From positions 103,798 to 167,797 of the forward strand of contig NZ_JNFA01000031.1 of the NCBI RefSeq assembly GCF_000766865.1: a stretch of DNA of 64,000 nucleotides. The letters run 5' to 3'. Positions within the stretch are counted from its first letter, which is position 1, and every line of letters begins with the position of its first letter. Shown here piece by piece: positions 16,595 to 25,667 of this stretch. The position numbers and the translations under genes are program-made. The stretch comes from Listeria booriae. Its GTDB lineage: Bacteria; Bacillota; Bacilli; Lactobacillales; Listeriaceae. The notes below the pieces were generated by a model that worked only from the letters and a program-made list of their open reading frames with translations, was not told where the DNA came from and searched no databases.

Positions 16595-17548
16595 GTGGTT
16601 GGGATTAAAGATATAGCAAAAAAAGCGGGTGTCTCGATTTCCACTGTTTCTTATGCGTTAAACGGCAGCCCTAAAGTAACAGACGCAACTAGAAAACGAA
16701 TTGTGGCAATCGCGGATGAACTGAACTACATTCCGAATATGGCAGCACGGACGCTAAAAACAAGGGAAACAAAAATTGTTGGTATTTATTTGGCTAATTA
16801 TAGCGGTATATTTTACGGACAATTGTTACATGGATTAACAGATACATTGCTTAGTAAAGGATATGAATTAATCGTTTGTAGTGGCAAGAAGGCGCACCGA
16901 TTTTTACCAGAACGAATGATTGATGGTGCGATTATTTTGGATATGGGCTTTGCAACGGATGAACTGTTGGGCTACGCAGAACGCGGACATAAAATTGTCG
17001 TGTTAGATCGCGAAATAGCGCACCCGAACATCAGACAAGTCCTACTGGATAACAAAGCTGGTGCAACGCTTGCTATCGATTATTTAAAAACCGGTTTTTC
17101 AGGACGATTTTATTTAGTAACAGGTCCGGAAAATACGTATGATAGCGAAGAACGTTTGAAGGCGGCGCTTTCTGAGCTGGAAAGATTTCGCGACGAGGAA
17201 GTTATTGTGATTCCAGGCGATTTTTCTAAAGCTACAGGGGAAAAAGCTGCGCAGCAAATCGAGCAAGAATGGGACGGCAAGCCGGTCGCTGTTTTTGCGC
17301 TCAATGATGAAATGGCGATTGGTATGTATAATTATTTTGCCAAAACAAAACTACAAATTGGTCGCGATGTGAAACTGGTCGGGTTTGATAACACAGAAGT
17401 TGGTCAATATTTGCAACCACGTTTAGCGACAATTGAGTATTCGAAATATAAATGGGGCGCCGTGGCCGCAGAAAAGCTGTTGAAGTTGCTAGAAGGTGAA
17501 CAAGTGGCGGATGAGATTATTTATACGTCATTAATACCGAGTAATTAA
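16595..17548 (+). CDS. LacI-family transcriptional regulator (beta-glucoside locus)
   Basis: 317 residues. N-terminal LacI helix-turn-helix (IKDIAKKAGVSISTVSYALNG) with hinge helix, then a periplasmic-binding-like effector domain. GTG start with AAGGAGCG upstream. It lies directly after the GH3 gene, and two GAAACGTTTC palindromes flank the divergent promoters, making it their likely repressor. The effector is presumably a product of the imported sugar; this is inferred. Confidence 0.92.
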   Translation: MVGIKDIAKKAGVSISTVSYALNGSPKVTDATRKRIVAIADELNYIPNMAARTLKTRETKIVGIYLANYSGIFYGQLLHGLTDTLLSKGYELIVCSGKKAHRFLPERMIDGAIILDMGFATDELLGYAERGHKIVVLDREIAHPNIRQVLLDNKAGATLAIDYLKTGFSGRFYLVTGPENTYDSEERLKAALSELERFRDEEVIVIPGDFSKATGEKAAQQIEQEWDGKPVAVFALNDEMAIGMYNYFAKTKLQIGRDVKLVGFDNTEVGQYLQPRLATIEYSKYKWGAVAAEKLLKLLEGEQVADEIIYTSLIPSN

Positions 17549-17581
17549 TCTGAGAAAGAGGTATAACCCATATATCGCATT

Positions 17582-17619
17582 GTTGAGGCTGTTCAAAGGC
17601 ACTGTATTGCAGCCTCAAC
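17582..17619 (+). terminator. Stem-loop after the LacI gene
   Basis: Perfect 10-bp stem GTTGAGGCTG/CAGCCTCAAC with an 18-base loop. The T tract after it is short (TGTTT), so termination may be partial. Confidence 0.55.
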
Positions 17620-17678
17620 ATGTTTAAGCGTTTGCGAGTAGATGTTCTATTTTACATGATGCTAGGAGAACAAAAAGA

Positions 17679-17870
17679 ATGACAATTGTAAAGTCTATAA
17701 TGCTGAATAATGAACTAGTAGCTAGGTTGCCGCAAAGTTTGGATATACTGGAGAATCAGGAGTTTTATGTTTTGAAGGAAGCTAGAATAATTCGTCTGAT
17801 ACCAAGAAGTGTTAATTTGTATAAAGATGCAGAATAAGGGGCATATTATCAAGGAGATGCCTTTGCATAA
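17679..17870 (+). pseudogene. Broken MazE/PemI-type antitoxin gene
   Basis: ATG with AGGAGA nine bases upstream encodes 52 residues (ends LYKDAE, TAA at 17835-17837). The segment QSLDILENQEFYVLKEAR followed by IIRLIPR matches the swapped-hairpin (AbrB/MazE-like) antitoxins of Listeria and other Firmicutes. In the same frame after the stop the sequence continues GAYYQGDAFA up to 17870, which looks like the expected C-terminal tail, so the TAA is probably a nonsense mutation. No toxin gene follows. It could still yield a short DNA-binding peptide. Confidence 0.5.
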
Positions 17871-18031
17871 GCGAATTTAACGGAGGCATTGAACTTTATC
17901 GATGTCTTTTTTATTGTGTACTTTTTTCTCCGTTTCATCCCGCTTAGATAGGGGTACATAACTATTATTAACGATCCGCATAAGCCAATTTGCTCGATAA
18001 ATTCGAATCGAATGCAAGGAGGTTCTTTTTT

Positions 18032-19576
18032 ATGAAAAAGATGATGTTTGTGTTGCTTTTTTTACTGGCGATTACGATATTGCCTGGGAAACCACATGCA
18101 GCAAGTCAAATGCAGATCATGAATGAACTTACGAAGCAAACGGAGTCATTTGCCCTGACGAATGACGCGGCGGTTAACAGTAGTAATTTTGGGGAAATAT
18201 TAAAAATCGCAAATAGCAATAAAGTAGCTGCAAATAAGATTATTACGGTGCCAAAAGGTAATTTTCCGATAAAAGATACGGTTCAGATTCCAGCAGGTGT
18301 TACGCTCAAAGGCCAGAGCCAAGCGATGATGCCGCTTTTTTATATGGTGCCGAATCGACTGGTGGCAATGATGACGATGGCGTCGGGTGCTCGGGTTGAA
18401 AATGTTATCTTGGATGGTAAAAATCCAGTGAAGACAGTATCGCAGAATCATAACGGTATATCTATCAAGGGTACAAGTCCCGCGAATCGAATTCAGAATG
18501 TGGTTATTCGCAATATCCAAATTCGAAATTTTGCGGGTAATGGTATTTATTTGAAATATACGAATAATATTAGTATAACAGGGGCGATGCCTACGCAAAT
18601 GACAATCGATCGCATTGGTTATGCGGGAATTGCAGGATATTCGGCGAACAATACGACGATTCGGAGCAATCGAATTCAAAATATCGGCGTTCCGGATGAG
18701 AAATTAGCCTATAATATTGCATTAACTTCACTATATAATGAAAAATTAGGCCCAGCTACACAAAATACTATCAATCCAGCGAGCAATGGTGCCAAAATAG
18801 AGGATAATCTTATTTTGAATAACGCCGTGTGGGAAGGCATCGATACGCATCATGGGTCGAATATGATGATTCAGAGAAATGTTGTTCTAAACGTAAAAAA
18901 TGCAATATTAGCAATTTCTATTACATTATCCAATAATCAAGGAACAGTTAGCCCGCCTAAAAATATTACAATCCAGTTCAATCGAATTAATAATCAGGCC
19001 GACTACACGAGGCTAAAGATTGCCAAGCTACCACAATATAAGACAGTTCGCGGTATCGTCATCGCTGGCGCCAAATTAACGCGCAACCGAGATGCTGTAT
19101 ATGCGACAGGTATAAAAGTAATCGGAAATCATATTGAAAATGTCCAAGCAACTAGCAGTAATAATGGCGCTATCACAATCCAAGAAACACAAGGGGCCCA
19201 AGTTACAAGCAATCAAATCCAGCTCGAATACACGAACCCAAACGAAAAAATCTACAGCAAAATTAGCAAAACAAACAACAATGCCATCGCTATTATTCGT
19301 AATAATAAACAGTTCCAAGTCAAATATAATCTAATCGGAAAAGTCTACACAGGAAATCGCACCACAGTAGCAATTTCATTCCGCGGCCCGCAAAATAATG
19401 GCGAACCGAACAACGCAAAAACACAAAATGTCACTGCGAATAAAGTCGTTTTCTATCGCAACTATCAAAATATTACCTTGCAAAATATCAAATCAGGCGG
19501 TAAAATTGGCTGGCTACTAGTTAAAACAATCTCAGATAATAACGGTATTCATGTAAGAAAAACCAATAAATATTAA
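18032..19576 (+). CDS. Secreted right-handed parallel beta-helix protein (pectate-lyase-like)
   Basis: 514 residues with a signal peptide (MKKMMFVLLFLLAITILPG, cleavage near PHAAS). The body consists of repeated NxIxxxxxxGI-type turns (for example RNIQIRNFAGNGIYLKYTNN and IEDNLILNNAVWEGIDTHHG), typical of pectate-lyase or Pel-fold proteins and their phage or wall relatives. It probably binds or cleaves a polysaccharide outside the cell; no catalytic residues can be assigned by eye. ATG chosen for its AAGGAGG at good distance; a frame start at 17990 would lack both SD and signal peptide. Ends in a strong terminator. Confidence 0.82.
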   Translation: MKKMMFVLLFLLAITILPGKPHAASQMQIMNELTKQTESFALTNDAAVNSSNFGEILKIANSNKVAANKIITVPKGNFPIKDTVQIPAGVTLKGQSQAMMPLFYMVPNRLVAMMTMASGARVENVILDGKNPVKTVSQNHNGISIKGTSPANRIQNVVIRNIQIRNFAGNGIYLKYTNNISITGAMPTQMTIDRIGYAGIAGYSANNTTIRSNRIQNIGVPDEKLAYNIALTSLYNEKLGPATQNTINPASNGAKIEDNLILNNAVWEGIDTHHGSNMMIQRNVVLNVKNAILAISITLSNNQGTVSPPKNITIQFNRINNQADYTRLKIAKLPQYKTVRGIVIAGAKLTRNRDAVYATGIKVIGNHIENVQATSSNNGAITIQETQGAQVTSNQIQLEYTNPNEKIYSKISKTNNNAIAIIRNNKQFQVKYNLIGKVYTGNRTTVAISFRGPQNNGEPNNAKTQNVTANKVVFYRNYQNITLQNIKSGGKIGWLLVKTISDNNGIHVRKTNKY

Positions 19577-19622
19577 AAACAAGGATGCGCATTGATTTTC
19601 GACCAATGCGCATCCTTGTTTT
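19576..19622. terminator. Bidirectional terminator
   Basis: A perfect 19-bp stem (AAAACAAGGATGCGCATTG and its complement) with a 9-base loop separates the convergent beta-helix and DUF916 genes; A and T tracts are part of the stem, so it serves both strands. Confidence 0.92.
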
Positions 19623-19627
19623 CGTGA

Positions 19628-20641
19628 TTATTCTTCGTCTTTTTTAGATTTCCTGCCTAGCAAGAATACAAAGAGAAGTATCAATAGAGCCAGTAGTGAG
19701 CCTAGCAGAATGTAAAGCCACGTATAATCTTTCTCGATTTCTACTGCTTTATCATTGAAGCTATCTGCATCTTTCCCTGAAATGGTGAAATACTCTGTCC
19801 AACGCCACACTTGCTCGCCGGATCTCGCGACCATTTCCATTCTGTACGTTCCAGCTTTAAACGCTTGGTTATTCCAACTAACTGGGAAATTAAAATTAGA
19901 ATTTGGCGCCATCCGCAGGTTGTCTTCGAAATTTTCATGTAAAACGGATGTTCCATCTTTCTTAAAAACTTTTGCATCTACTTCTAAGTCTTTTAAAATA
20001 GTGGCTTCCGTGTTTTGTAAATTGGCGGTTACGACATTTCTGTAATTGATTTGCGTTGGAGTAATGTCGTTTAATTGAAGATCAGCTTTTACACCTGTAT
20101 CATTTTGTCTTAGCATCAGGCCGATAATGTAGGCATATTTATTTTCGATTTGGATTGTTTTTGCGTCATCTGTATTTGTTTTCTCGGTTTTTTCTTGGAA
20201 GTGAATGCCGCCTAGAATGGTGTCGTCGAACGTTTCATTAGGCATTTTGATGGTGATGGGGTATTCTTTGCTGCTATTTGGAGCGAGCACGACTTCGGAA
20301 GCAGAGTCTGTGAGATTGGAAATCGGATGTATCAATGTTTTGTCCAGCTTAGGGTCGGTTTGGCTATAGTCGATAATGCCATTATCATTCGTGACAGCAG
20401 TGTTTACAGACGCCAAAACGGTGATTTCATCGTCGGTCTGATTCGTCATCGTGACCGTAATTGTTTGCTCCATCCCAGGTGACATTTTTAAGTCAAAATA
20501 GGTTTTTGTTTTATCCATTTGGTTCTCTGGCAAGTTAGCACTTACTGAGAAATTCATTTCCGAAGCATCGGTTGTTACGGGGAAAATAAATGCGGAAGCA
20601 AGCAGGGGTATGATTAAAAGTAAAGCGATGAGTTTTTTCAT
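19628..20641 (-). CDS. WxL-interacting (DUF916 + DUF3324) cell-surface protein
   Basis: 337 residues: signal peptide (about 1-27), DUF916-type peptidoglycan-binding domain (FSVSANLPENQMDKTKTYFDL, described as residues about 31-51), a second domain like DUF3324/WxL-host-binding (QIENKYAYIIGLMLRQND near 160), one C-terminal membrane helix and a basic tail (RKSKKDEE). In other Gram-positives this protein anchors WxL-domain proteins at the cell wall and is encoded with them. No WxL gene is adjacent, so this copy is orphan. Start has GGAGGA upstream. Confidence 0.87.
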   Translation of the reverse strand: MKKLIALLLIIPLLASAFIFPVTTDASEMNFSVSANLPENQMDKTKTYFDLKMSPGMEQTITVTMTNQTDDEITVLASVNTAVTNDNGIIDYSQTDPKLDKTLIHPISNLTDSASEVVLAPNSSKEYPITIKMPNETFDDTILGGIHFQEKTEKTNTDDAKTIQIENKYAYIIGLMLRQNDTGVKADLQLNDITPTQINYRNVVTANLQNTEATILKDLEVDAKVFKKDGTSVLHENFEDNLRMAPNSNFNFPVSWNNQAFKAGTYRMEMVARSGEQVWRWTEYFTISGKDADSFNDKAVEIEKDYTWLYILLGSLLALLILLFVFLLGRKSKKDEE

Positions 20642-20761
20642 ATAGAAATTCCTCCTAAGTAATGGGGTTTGTTAAAAGGTTTACAATCTAATTGTAGCGC
20701 ATCACAACGCGGATTTAGACTTATTATCATAAACTCTTTGTATGTAGAAAAAAATGATTGC

Positions 20762-20813
20762 ATAAAAAAATCGTGTTCTAGAAAATCCAAATGCAGATTT
20801 TAGAACACGATTT
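20762..20813 (-). terminator. Terminator of the PTS-SIS-GH9-ROK operon
   Basis: AAATCGTGTTCTA (20768-20780) pairs with TAGAACACGATTT (20801-20813), with an inner AAATC/GATTT extension; on the minus strand it runs into seven T. Confidence 0.88.
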
Positions 20814-20820
20814 CTCTATT

Positions 20821-21891
20821 TTAGGCGTAATCGCCAGGTTTGGTTTTACTTTTTACAGAGACGCCGAAATCTGTGTAGATGCGTTCTGTCAGTTTGTTAC
20901 CTTTTGCTTCGGCGATATGATGGGCGAGGATTTGGAATGGGATAGCGAGCAAGTATGGTGCTTTCCATTCGTCAATCACGTCTGGTAGTGCTAATGTTCG
21001 TGGGTTGGTGCTGTCGCCAAATTTTACTGTGTACGTGTACGCGGTATGTTTTTCTTCGTAGGCTCTTAGGAGTTCGAGTCGTTCTTTGACGATGCTTTCG
21101 GTTTCCAAGAAGAAAATGCGGTGCTCAGGGTTCACTTCTAAGTAAGGACCGTGCATGAACGCTTCTAGGTCAAGGCCTTGTGATGGGACGCGGATCGTTT
21201 CTTGAAATTTCGTTTCGATTTCTTTGCAAGTGCCGACTGCTGGGCCATAGCCAATTGCTGTAAAACGTGGTGCGGCGATGAATTCTCTTTCGAATTGTTC
21301 AAAAAAGGTTTCGGTCTGTGCAATGACTGTTGGAATCGCCTTTGTTGCAGCGCGGAACATTGCTAACTCAGCGGTTTCTTGTTCGGCGGAAATGTAGCCG
21401 GTTTGTTTGCCGTAATGAAGTGCTGTGAGCATCAATGTTAAAACGGTTGCTGTGAAGCCTTTTGTCACGTAACCGACGCGTTCCTGCCCGCAGCCAATAT
21501 CGACTGTGTCATCGGCTAATTGTGCGAGTTCGCTTTCCATTTTGCCAGTGAAGCTGAGTGTTGGAATGTCGTTAGTTTTGCGAATATGGTCGATAGCTTC
21601 GATGGTGCTGGTGCTTTCACCGCTTTGTGATACGCCGATAACTAAATCAGTATGTGGTGATATTTTTTCGTAATAGCGGTAGTTGAACGGTTCTTCTACT
21701 GTGATGCGCAAGTCCGCGACGTGTTCCATATAGTATTTGGCGCTTTTAATGGCGTTGAGGCTTGAGCCAGTTGCTAATACGAGCCATTCTTTACCGGTTA
21801 ATTTTGCTGGTAAATTGGTTGGGTACTGCTCTAGAATCGCATTTGCCATGCTTTCTTGTTCTAAAATATAGGTCATCATCGTTGGTTTCAA
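20821..21891 (-). CDS. SIS-domain sugar isomerase/deaminase (AgaS/FrlB-like)
   Basis: About 356 residues with two SIS domains: the first has ATGSSLNAIKSAKYYMEH near 40-57 and GVSQSGESTSTIEAIDH near 90-106, the second begins near 200 (AIGYGPAVGTCKEIETK). Such proteins convert amino-sugar or glycated phosphates (glucosamine-6-phosphate deaminase-like, or deglycase). The TTG at 21891 lies one base after the upstream stop and has GGAGG at the right distance; an in-frame ATG at 21909 sits inside the SD and the previous gene. Last gene of the operon with PTS IIC, GH9 and ROK kinase. The exact substrate is inferred only from context. Confidence 0.85.
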   Translation of the reverse strand: MKPTMMTYILEQESMANAILEQYPTNLPAKLTGKEWLVLATGSSLNAIKSAKYYMEHVADLRITVEEPFNYRYYEKISPHTDLVIGVSQSGESTSTIEAIDHIRKTNDIPTLSFTGKMESELAQLADDTVDIGCGQERVGYVTKGFTATVLTLMLTALHYGKQTGYISAEQETAELAMFRAATKAIPTVIAQTETFFEQFEREFIAAPRFTAIGYGPAVGTCKEIETKFQETIRVPSQGLDLEAFMHGPYLEVNPEHRIFFLETESIVKERLELLRAYEEKHTAYTYTVKFGDSTNPRTLALPDVIDEWKAPYLLAIPFQILAHHIAEAKGNKLTERIYTDFGVSVKSKTKPGDYA

Positions 21892-21892
21892 A

Positions 21893-23254
21893 TTAATTTC
21901 CTCCTTCAAGGTTTAGCGCTTCTGCTGGTTGTTCTTTTTGCGCCTTCTGCTCCATGGCGTAAACGCGGTTAGAAGCGATGACGAACGGTAGATAAATCAA
22001 TGTTCCGACCACAATAATGACTAATTGTAAAATGGAACCGCGAATGTCGCCGCCTGTTGCTAAGTAGCCAGAAATAAGTGGTGGCGTTACCCAAGGCGTC
22101 AGGATATACGTATGCGAAACCCATCCGATTGATGTTGCAAAATAAGCCAATGTTGTTGAGAATAGTGGTGCAATAACTAACGGAATACCGTAAATCGGGT
22201 TGAAAACTACTGGTAAACCGAACATTAATGGTTCACTAACGTTGAAAATACTTGGAATCAAGCCAAATTTTGTTACCATTCGGTGGTCTGGTCGTTTGGA
22301 AGCGATGAAGATTGCAATAACCAAGCAGATAATAGTTCCGCCGCCGCCCATGTATACGTATGCATCTAGGAATGGCTGTGTCACGATGTTTGGCAGTTCT
22401 TTTCCAGCGTTAAGTGCATCGATATTTTGTTGTAGGGAAGTTAGTAAGACAGGTCCAGAGATTGCGCCAAGTACGAAGGCACCGTGGATACCGAATACCC
22501 ATAAGAATCCAGCAAGGAAAACGTACAGCAGAATCCCAGGTAGTGTTTGGAAACCGCCGACTAATGGTGTTTGTAGTACTTTTACGATAATGTCTGGAAT
22601 GCTCATATTAACAATGGATACGACACTGAATTCGATAATTGCTAAAATAGTCAGAACTAAGAACGAAGGAATCAAGATGTTAAATGACTTCGCAATAGCT
22701 GGCGGAACACTTTCAGGCATTGAAATTTTTAACCGCTTACTTTGTGAAAATTTGCAAAGTAATGTTGTGCTTATTAATGCGGCGATGATGGCTAAGAACA
22801 TCCCAGTTGGGCTTGTCATGCTTTGCGTTAGGACACCGCTTGCTTCAAAGGATTTACCGGCTGTGCTAGTCACGGGTACGCTTGCTGGAATTAAAACAAC
22901 GTAAGCAGCCACCGCGATGACACCTTCCACGCGACCTTCCATCCCATAAGATTTTGCTAAAAAGTTACCGATAAGAAAAGCGGCCATTAATGCCATAATA
23001 CCGAGCGTACCGTTGTAAATCTGCGTTCCGATACCTAGAAAATGCTCTACATTCGGAATACCTTTAAATAAACCGCTTTTTGGGTCGAGCAATACATTGT
23101 TGACGAGTAAGAAGAAGGCCGCGATAATCGTGATTGGAATCATGGCGGCAAAAGCATCGCGGATTGCCATAATGTGTTTCTGGTTAGAGATTTTCTGGGC
23201 AAAGATGGATAGACTTTCGATAAAACGACTGGACAAACTTGTTTCTGAACTCAT
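21893..23254 (-). CDS. PTS transporter subunit EIIC, cellobiose/lactose family
   Basis: 453 residues, about ten membrane helices, with the CelB/LacE-type EIIC start (RFIESLSIFAQKISNQKHI, AIRDAF) and loop NVSEPLMFGLPVVFNP near 345-360. It imports and, with EIIA and EIIB, phosphorylates a beta-linked disaccharide. No EIIA or EIIB gene is in the operon, so it must borrow these from another locus. TGAGGAGG precedes the ATG. Confidence 0.93.
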   Translation of the reverse strand: MSSETSLSSRFIESLSIFAQKISNQKHIMAIRDAFAAMIPITIIAAFFLLVNNVLLDPKSGLFKGIPNVEHFLGIGTQIYNGTLGIMALMAAFLIGNFLAKSYGMEGRVEGVIAVAAYVVLIPASVPVTSTAGKSFEASGVLTQSMTSPTGMFLAIIAALISTTLLCKFSQSKRLKISMPESVPPAIAKSFNILIPSFLVLTILAIIEFSVVSIVNMSIPDIIVKVLQTPLVGGFQTLPGILLYVFLAGFLWVFGIHGAFVLGAISGPVLLTSLQQNIDALNAGKELPNIVTQPFLDAYVYMGGGGTIICLVIAIFIASKRPDHRMVTKFGLIPSIFNVSEPLMFGLPVVFNPIYGIPLVIAPLFSTTLAYFATSIGWVSHTYILTPWVTPPLISGYLATGGDIRGSILQLVIIVVGTLIYLPFVIASNRVYAMEQKAQKEQPAEALNLEGGN

Positions 23255-23278
23255 GTTTTTTCCTCCTCAATAATGGGT

Positions 23279-25654
23279 TTATTTCAATAGATCGGCGACA
23301 ATAGCTAGCCATTTCCCGGCATTGCCGACCCAAACTTCCTTATATGTTGCGTTGTTGAACTGTGGCCAATATGGCTGGTCTTCGTTGCGGAATGTTTGGA
23401 CACCGACAGGAATTTCGCCAACCATTTCCCCATTTAAAACACTGTATTGTTGCGCATAATTATCACCTTCACCATACATCATCGACTGGCCGAACGGGTT
23501 TTTACCGACAATCCATTCTAGTTGGCCTTCTGCAATTTTAAGAAGTTTTTCATCATTCAAAATTGTTCCTGCGATCGAACAGGCTTTTCCTGCAGAGAGG
23601 AGAATCGCGTTATTGCCGCGGAATGAGAACCAAATCGGGAATTTGCGAAGCGCGATGTCTTGGTTGATTGGAATGCCTTCTTTGTATTGCAGTTGGTATT
23701 CTTCACGCGCGCGTTCGTCTACTAACAAATGCTGTAACTCAAAACTGGCGTCGTCTAAATACTCGTCTTTATGATAAAATCCTGCTGGAATTAGCGGATA
23801 TGGCGCAACGAAAGGCATGATTTGTTTTATATAATTGCCGTAAAGTTCGACTGCTTGGTACCATTTGGCGTAAGATTCGTGATTTGGCAAGGCAATCATA
23901 GCTTGTTCTAGCGCTAATAAATAGAGATGTTCGCGCGCTTGATGATTGAAATGCTGGATGATTTTGCGTTCTTTATTACGATAGAAAAATCCTGCGTAAG
24001 TCGTGCCGTTATCGCCAGTAATACCGTCTTGCTCTTGGCAGGCAAGCATGTTCTCAAGGAACGTTGTGAGATGTGCTTCGTATTTGCTGTCTTGCGTGAT
24101 TTGATAAAGCATAGCCGCTGAAAACGCCGCTGTGGCATAATACAAACTTTCCGATGTTTGATACGTATGCTCCCAGAAAATCGGTTTTTGGTGAATGCCA
24201 TGTTTAGTCATTTCGGCAAGTGCAAAATCGAAATCTTCCACTGCGATTTGTTTTAACGTGCGCTTCAAAGCATCATTCGTCGTGATTCGGGCGTGAATAT
24301 AAGCTTCGATACCGGCACAATAAAAATTCTCATAAGCTTGGTTGTGAACGCGGGCTTCTGCATCATCCATGCCGCCAATAAGTCCATCCGTCCAGCGTGA
24401 CATACCAGCGCTCGTTGCACGATAACCATCACCAAAACGGGTTTTTAAAAGGAAATCTGCGCCCCATTCGCCTTCTTCAACCAAACGACCGTATAGGAGA
24501 GGATTGTTTTTTTGTGTAGCTGCCGCTTCATAAAGGGCCATCGTCACTTCTGCCGTTTGAATAAGCTGTTGCGAAACATCTCCTGCATCATGCCATCCGC
24601 CGTTGAAAGAAAGTATTTTCCCATCATGCTCGGCAACAATATCCGCATGACAAGTCGCATGTTTGCCAGGAATCGGATACCCGCAACGCTCACAAAAGAT
24701 GAAATTTAGCGACTTCCAAATCGAAGTGGTCCATTGCACATCCATATCACCAATCGGAAAAGCACGCGTCTTTATATCACCAATTTGCAAATAATAAGAT
24801 CCAACTTCTTTAAAATTCGAAAAGTCCAATACCGCAAAAACGCCAAGTTCTGTTTCCAAACGAGAAGCAACTCCTGCAAAAACGGGCGACTTTGTTTTCG
24901 CATCTAATAATTCAAAGGGCATCTCGATAAACGCTTCATCGGCAAAAGCCGTTTTTGCTGTTTCTTCGCCATATCCGTTGTGCGCATAGCTCAAAACATT
25001 TTTGTTCGGGAGCCAACCTTTCGTGTTTTCAGGCGTTTCAATCGCTTCTAGATGTATCGAACGAACGCGTAGGGCGATGTTGTCTTTGGAAAGCTTTTCA
25101 GGGCCTTGTAAATAATAGCTGATTGATAACTCGGTAATCGCGTCGCGCGGCAGATCTGCGATTTCAATGATAACATCGTTCCATTCATCGCTGATCAAGT
25201 TCACACCATGCACGCCTTCTCGATTATAAATATCCGGAACTTTCAACAAACCATCGTTCTTAAACTGAATCGTGATATACGCATTACTCAACCCTTCAAA
25301 CTCTGGAAAAACTTCTAGGCGTACGCGGTTAAACGTCGTCCAATCTTGGCGATCCATCGTTTGCACCGCATAGACACTTCCAAAATTACAATAATCACCG
25401 TCATCAGGCGCGCCTTCTGGCCAATGAGGCATAGTGACGGGAGACGAGAGGCGAAGCTGGTTGTCCGCGGTACGCTCCAACTTACCAACACCGCGATGAT
25501 GAAATTCACTTGGCGTATCGGCATCCATCAAGGTTTTAGAAGTGAAGACTTCTTTTTGCTTTAGGCGGGTTTCTAGTGCTTTGTCTGTCGGAACTTCAAG
25601 TGGTCGGTGGAGATAAGAAGAAGCGAGTAACTTCTCTTCGAATGATTTTGGCAT
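23279..25654 (-). CDS. GH9 family glycoside hydrolase (intracellular)
   Basis: 791 residues, no signal peptide. N-terminal half is beta-sandwich-like, with a CelD-type Ig domain near 250-320. The catalytic (alpha/alpha)6 barrel has the GH9 signature GGWHDAGDVSQQ near 358-369 and a C-terminal VGKNPFGQSMMYGEG near 725-739. A CxxC pair (FCERCGYP) precedes the barrel. Intracellular GH9 enzymes act on short imported oligosaccharides such as cellobiose- or glucosamine-type dimers rather than polymer. ATG 25654 (MPKSFEEKL) has AAGGAGG upstream; a frame start at 25714 lies inside the ROK gene. Probably cleaves the sugar delivered by the EIIC. Confidence 0.88.
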   Translation of the reverse strand: MPKSFEEKLLASSYLHRPLEVPTDKALETRLKQKEVFTSKTLMDADTPSEFHHRGVGKLERTADNQLRLSSPVTMPHWPEGAPDDGDYCNFGSVYAVQTMDRQDWTTFNRVRLEVFPEFEGLSNAYITIQFKNDGLLKVPDIYNREGVHGVNLISDEWNDVIIEIADLPRDAITELSISYYLQGPEKLSKDNIALRVRSIHLEAIETPENTKGWLPNKNVLSYAHNGYGEETAKTAFADEAFIEMPFELLDAKTKSPVFAGVASRLETELGVFAVLDFSNFKEVGSYYLQIGDIKTRAFPIGDMDVQWTTSIWKSLNFIFCERCGYPIPGKHATCHADIVAEHDGKILSFNGGWHDAGDVSQQLIQTAEVTMALYEAAATQKNNPLLYGRLVEEGEWGADFLLKTRFGDGYRATSAGMSRWTDGLIGGMDDAEARVHNQAYENFYCAGIEAYIHARITTNDALKRTLKQIAVEDFDFALAEMTKHGIHQKPIFWEHTYQTSESLYYATAAFSAAMLYQITQDSKYEAHLTTFLENMLACQEQDGITGDNGTTYAGFFYRNKERKIIQHFNHQAREHLYLLALEQAMIALPNHESYAKWYQAVELYGNYIKQIMPFVAPYPLIPAGFYHKDEYLDDASFELQHLLVDERAREEYQLQYKEGIPINQDIALRKFPIWFSFRGNNAILLSAGKACSIAGTILNDEKLLKIAEGQLEWIVGKNPFGQSMMYGEGDNYAQQYSVLNGEMVGEIPVGVQTFRNEDQPYWPQFNNATYKEVWVGNAGKWLAIVADLLK

Positions 25655-25667
25655 TATTTTTTCCTCC

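Noticed and set aside
22200..22904. 234-codon ORF on the plus strand within the PTS EIIC gene
   Set aside because: It is the antisense shadow of a strongly conserved membrane protein; no SD and no recognisable domain.
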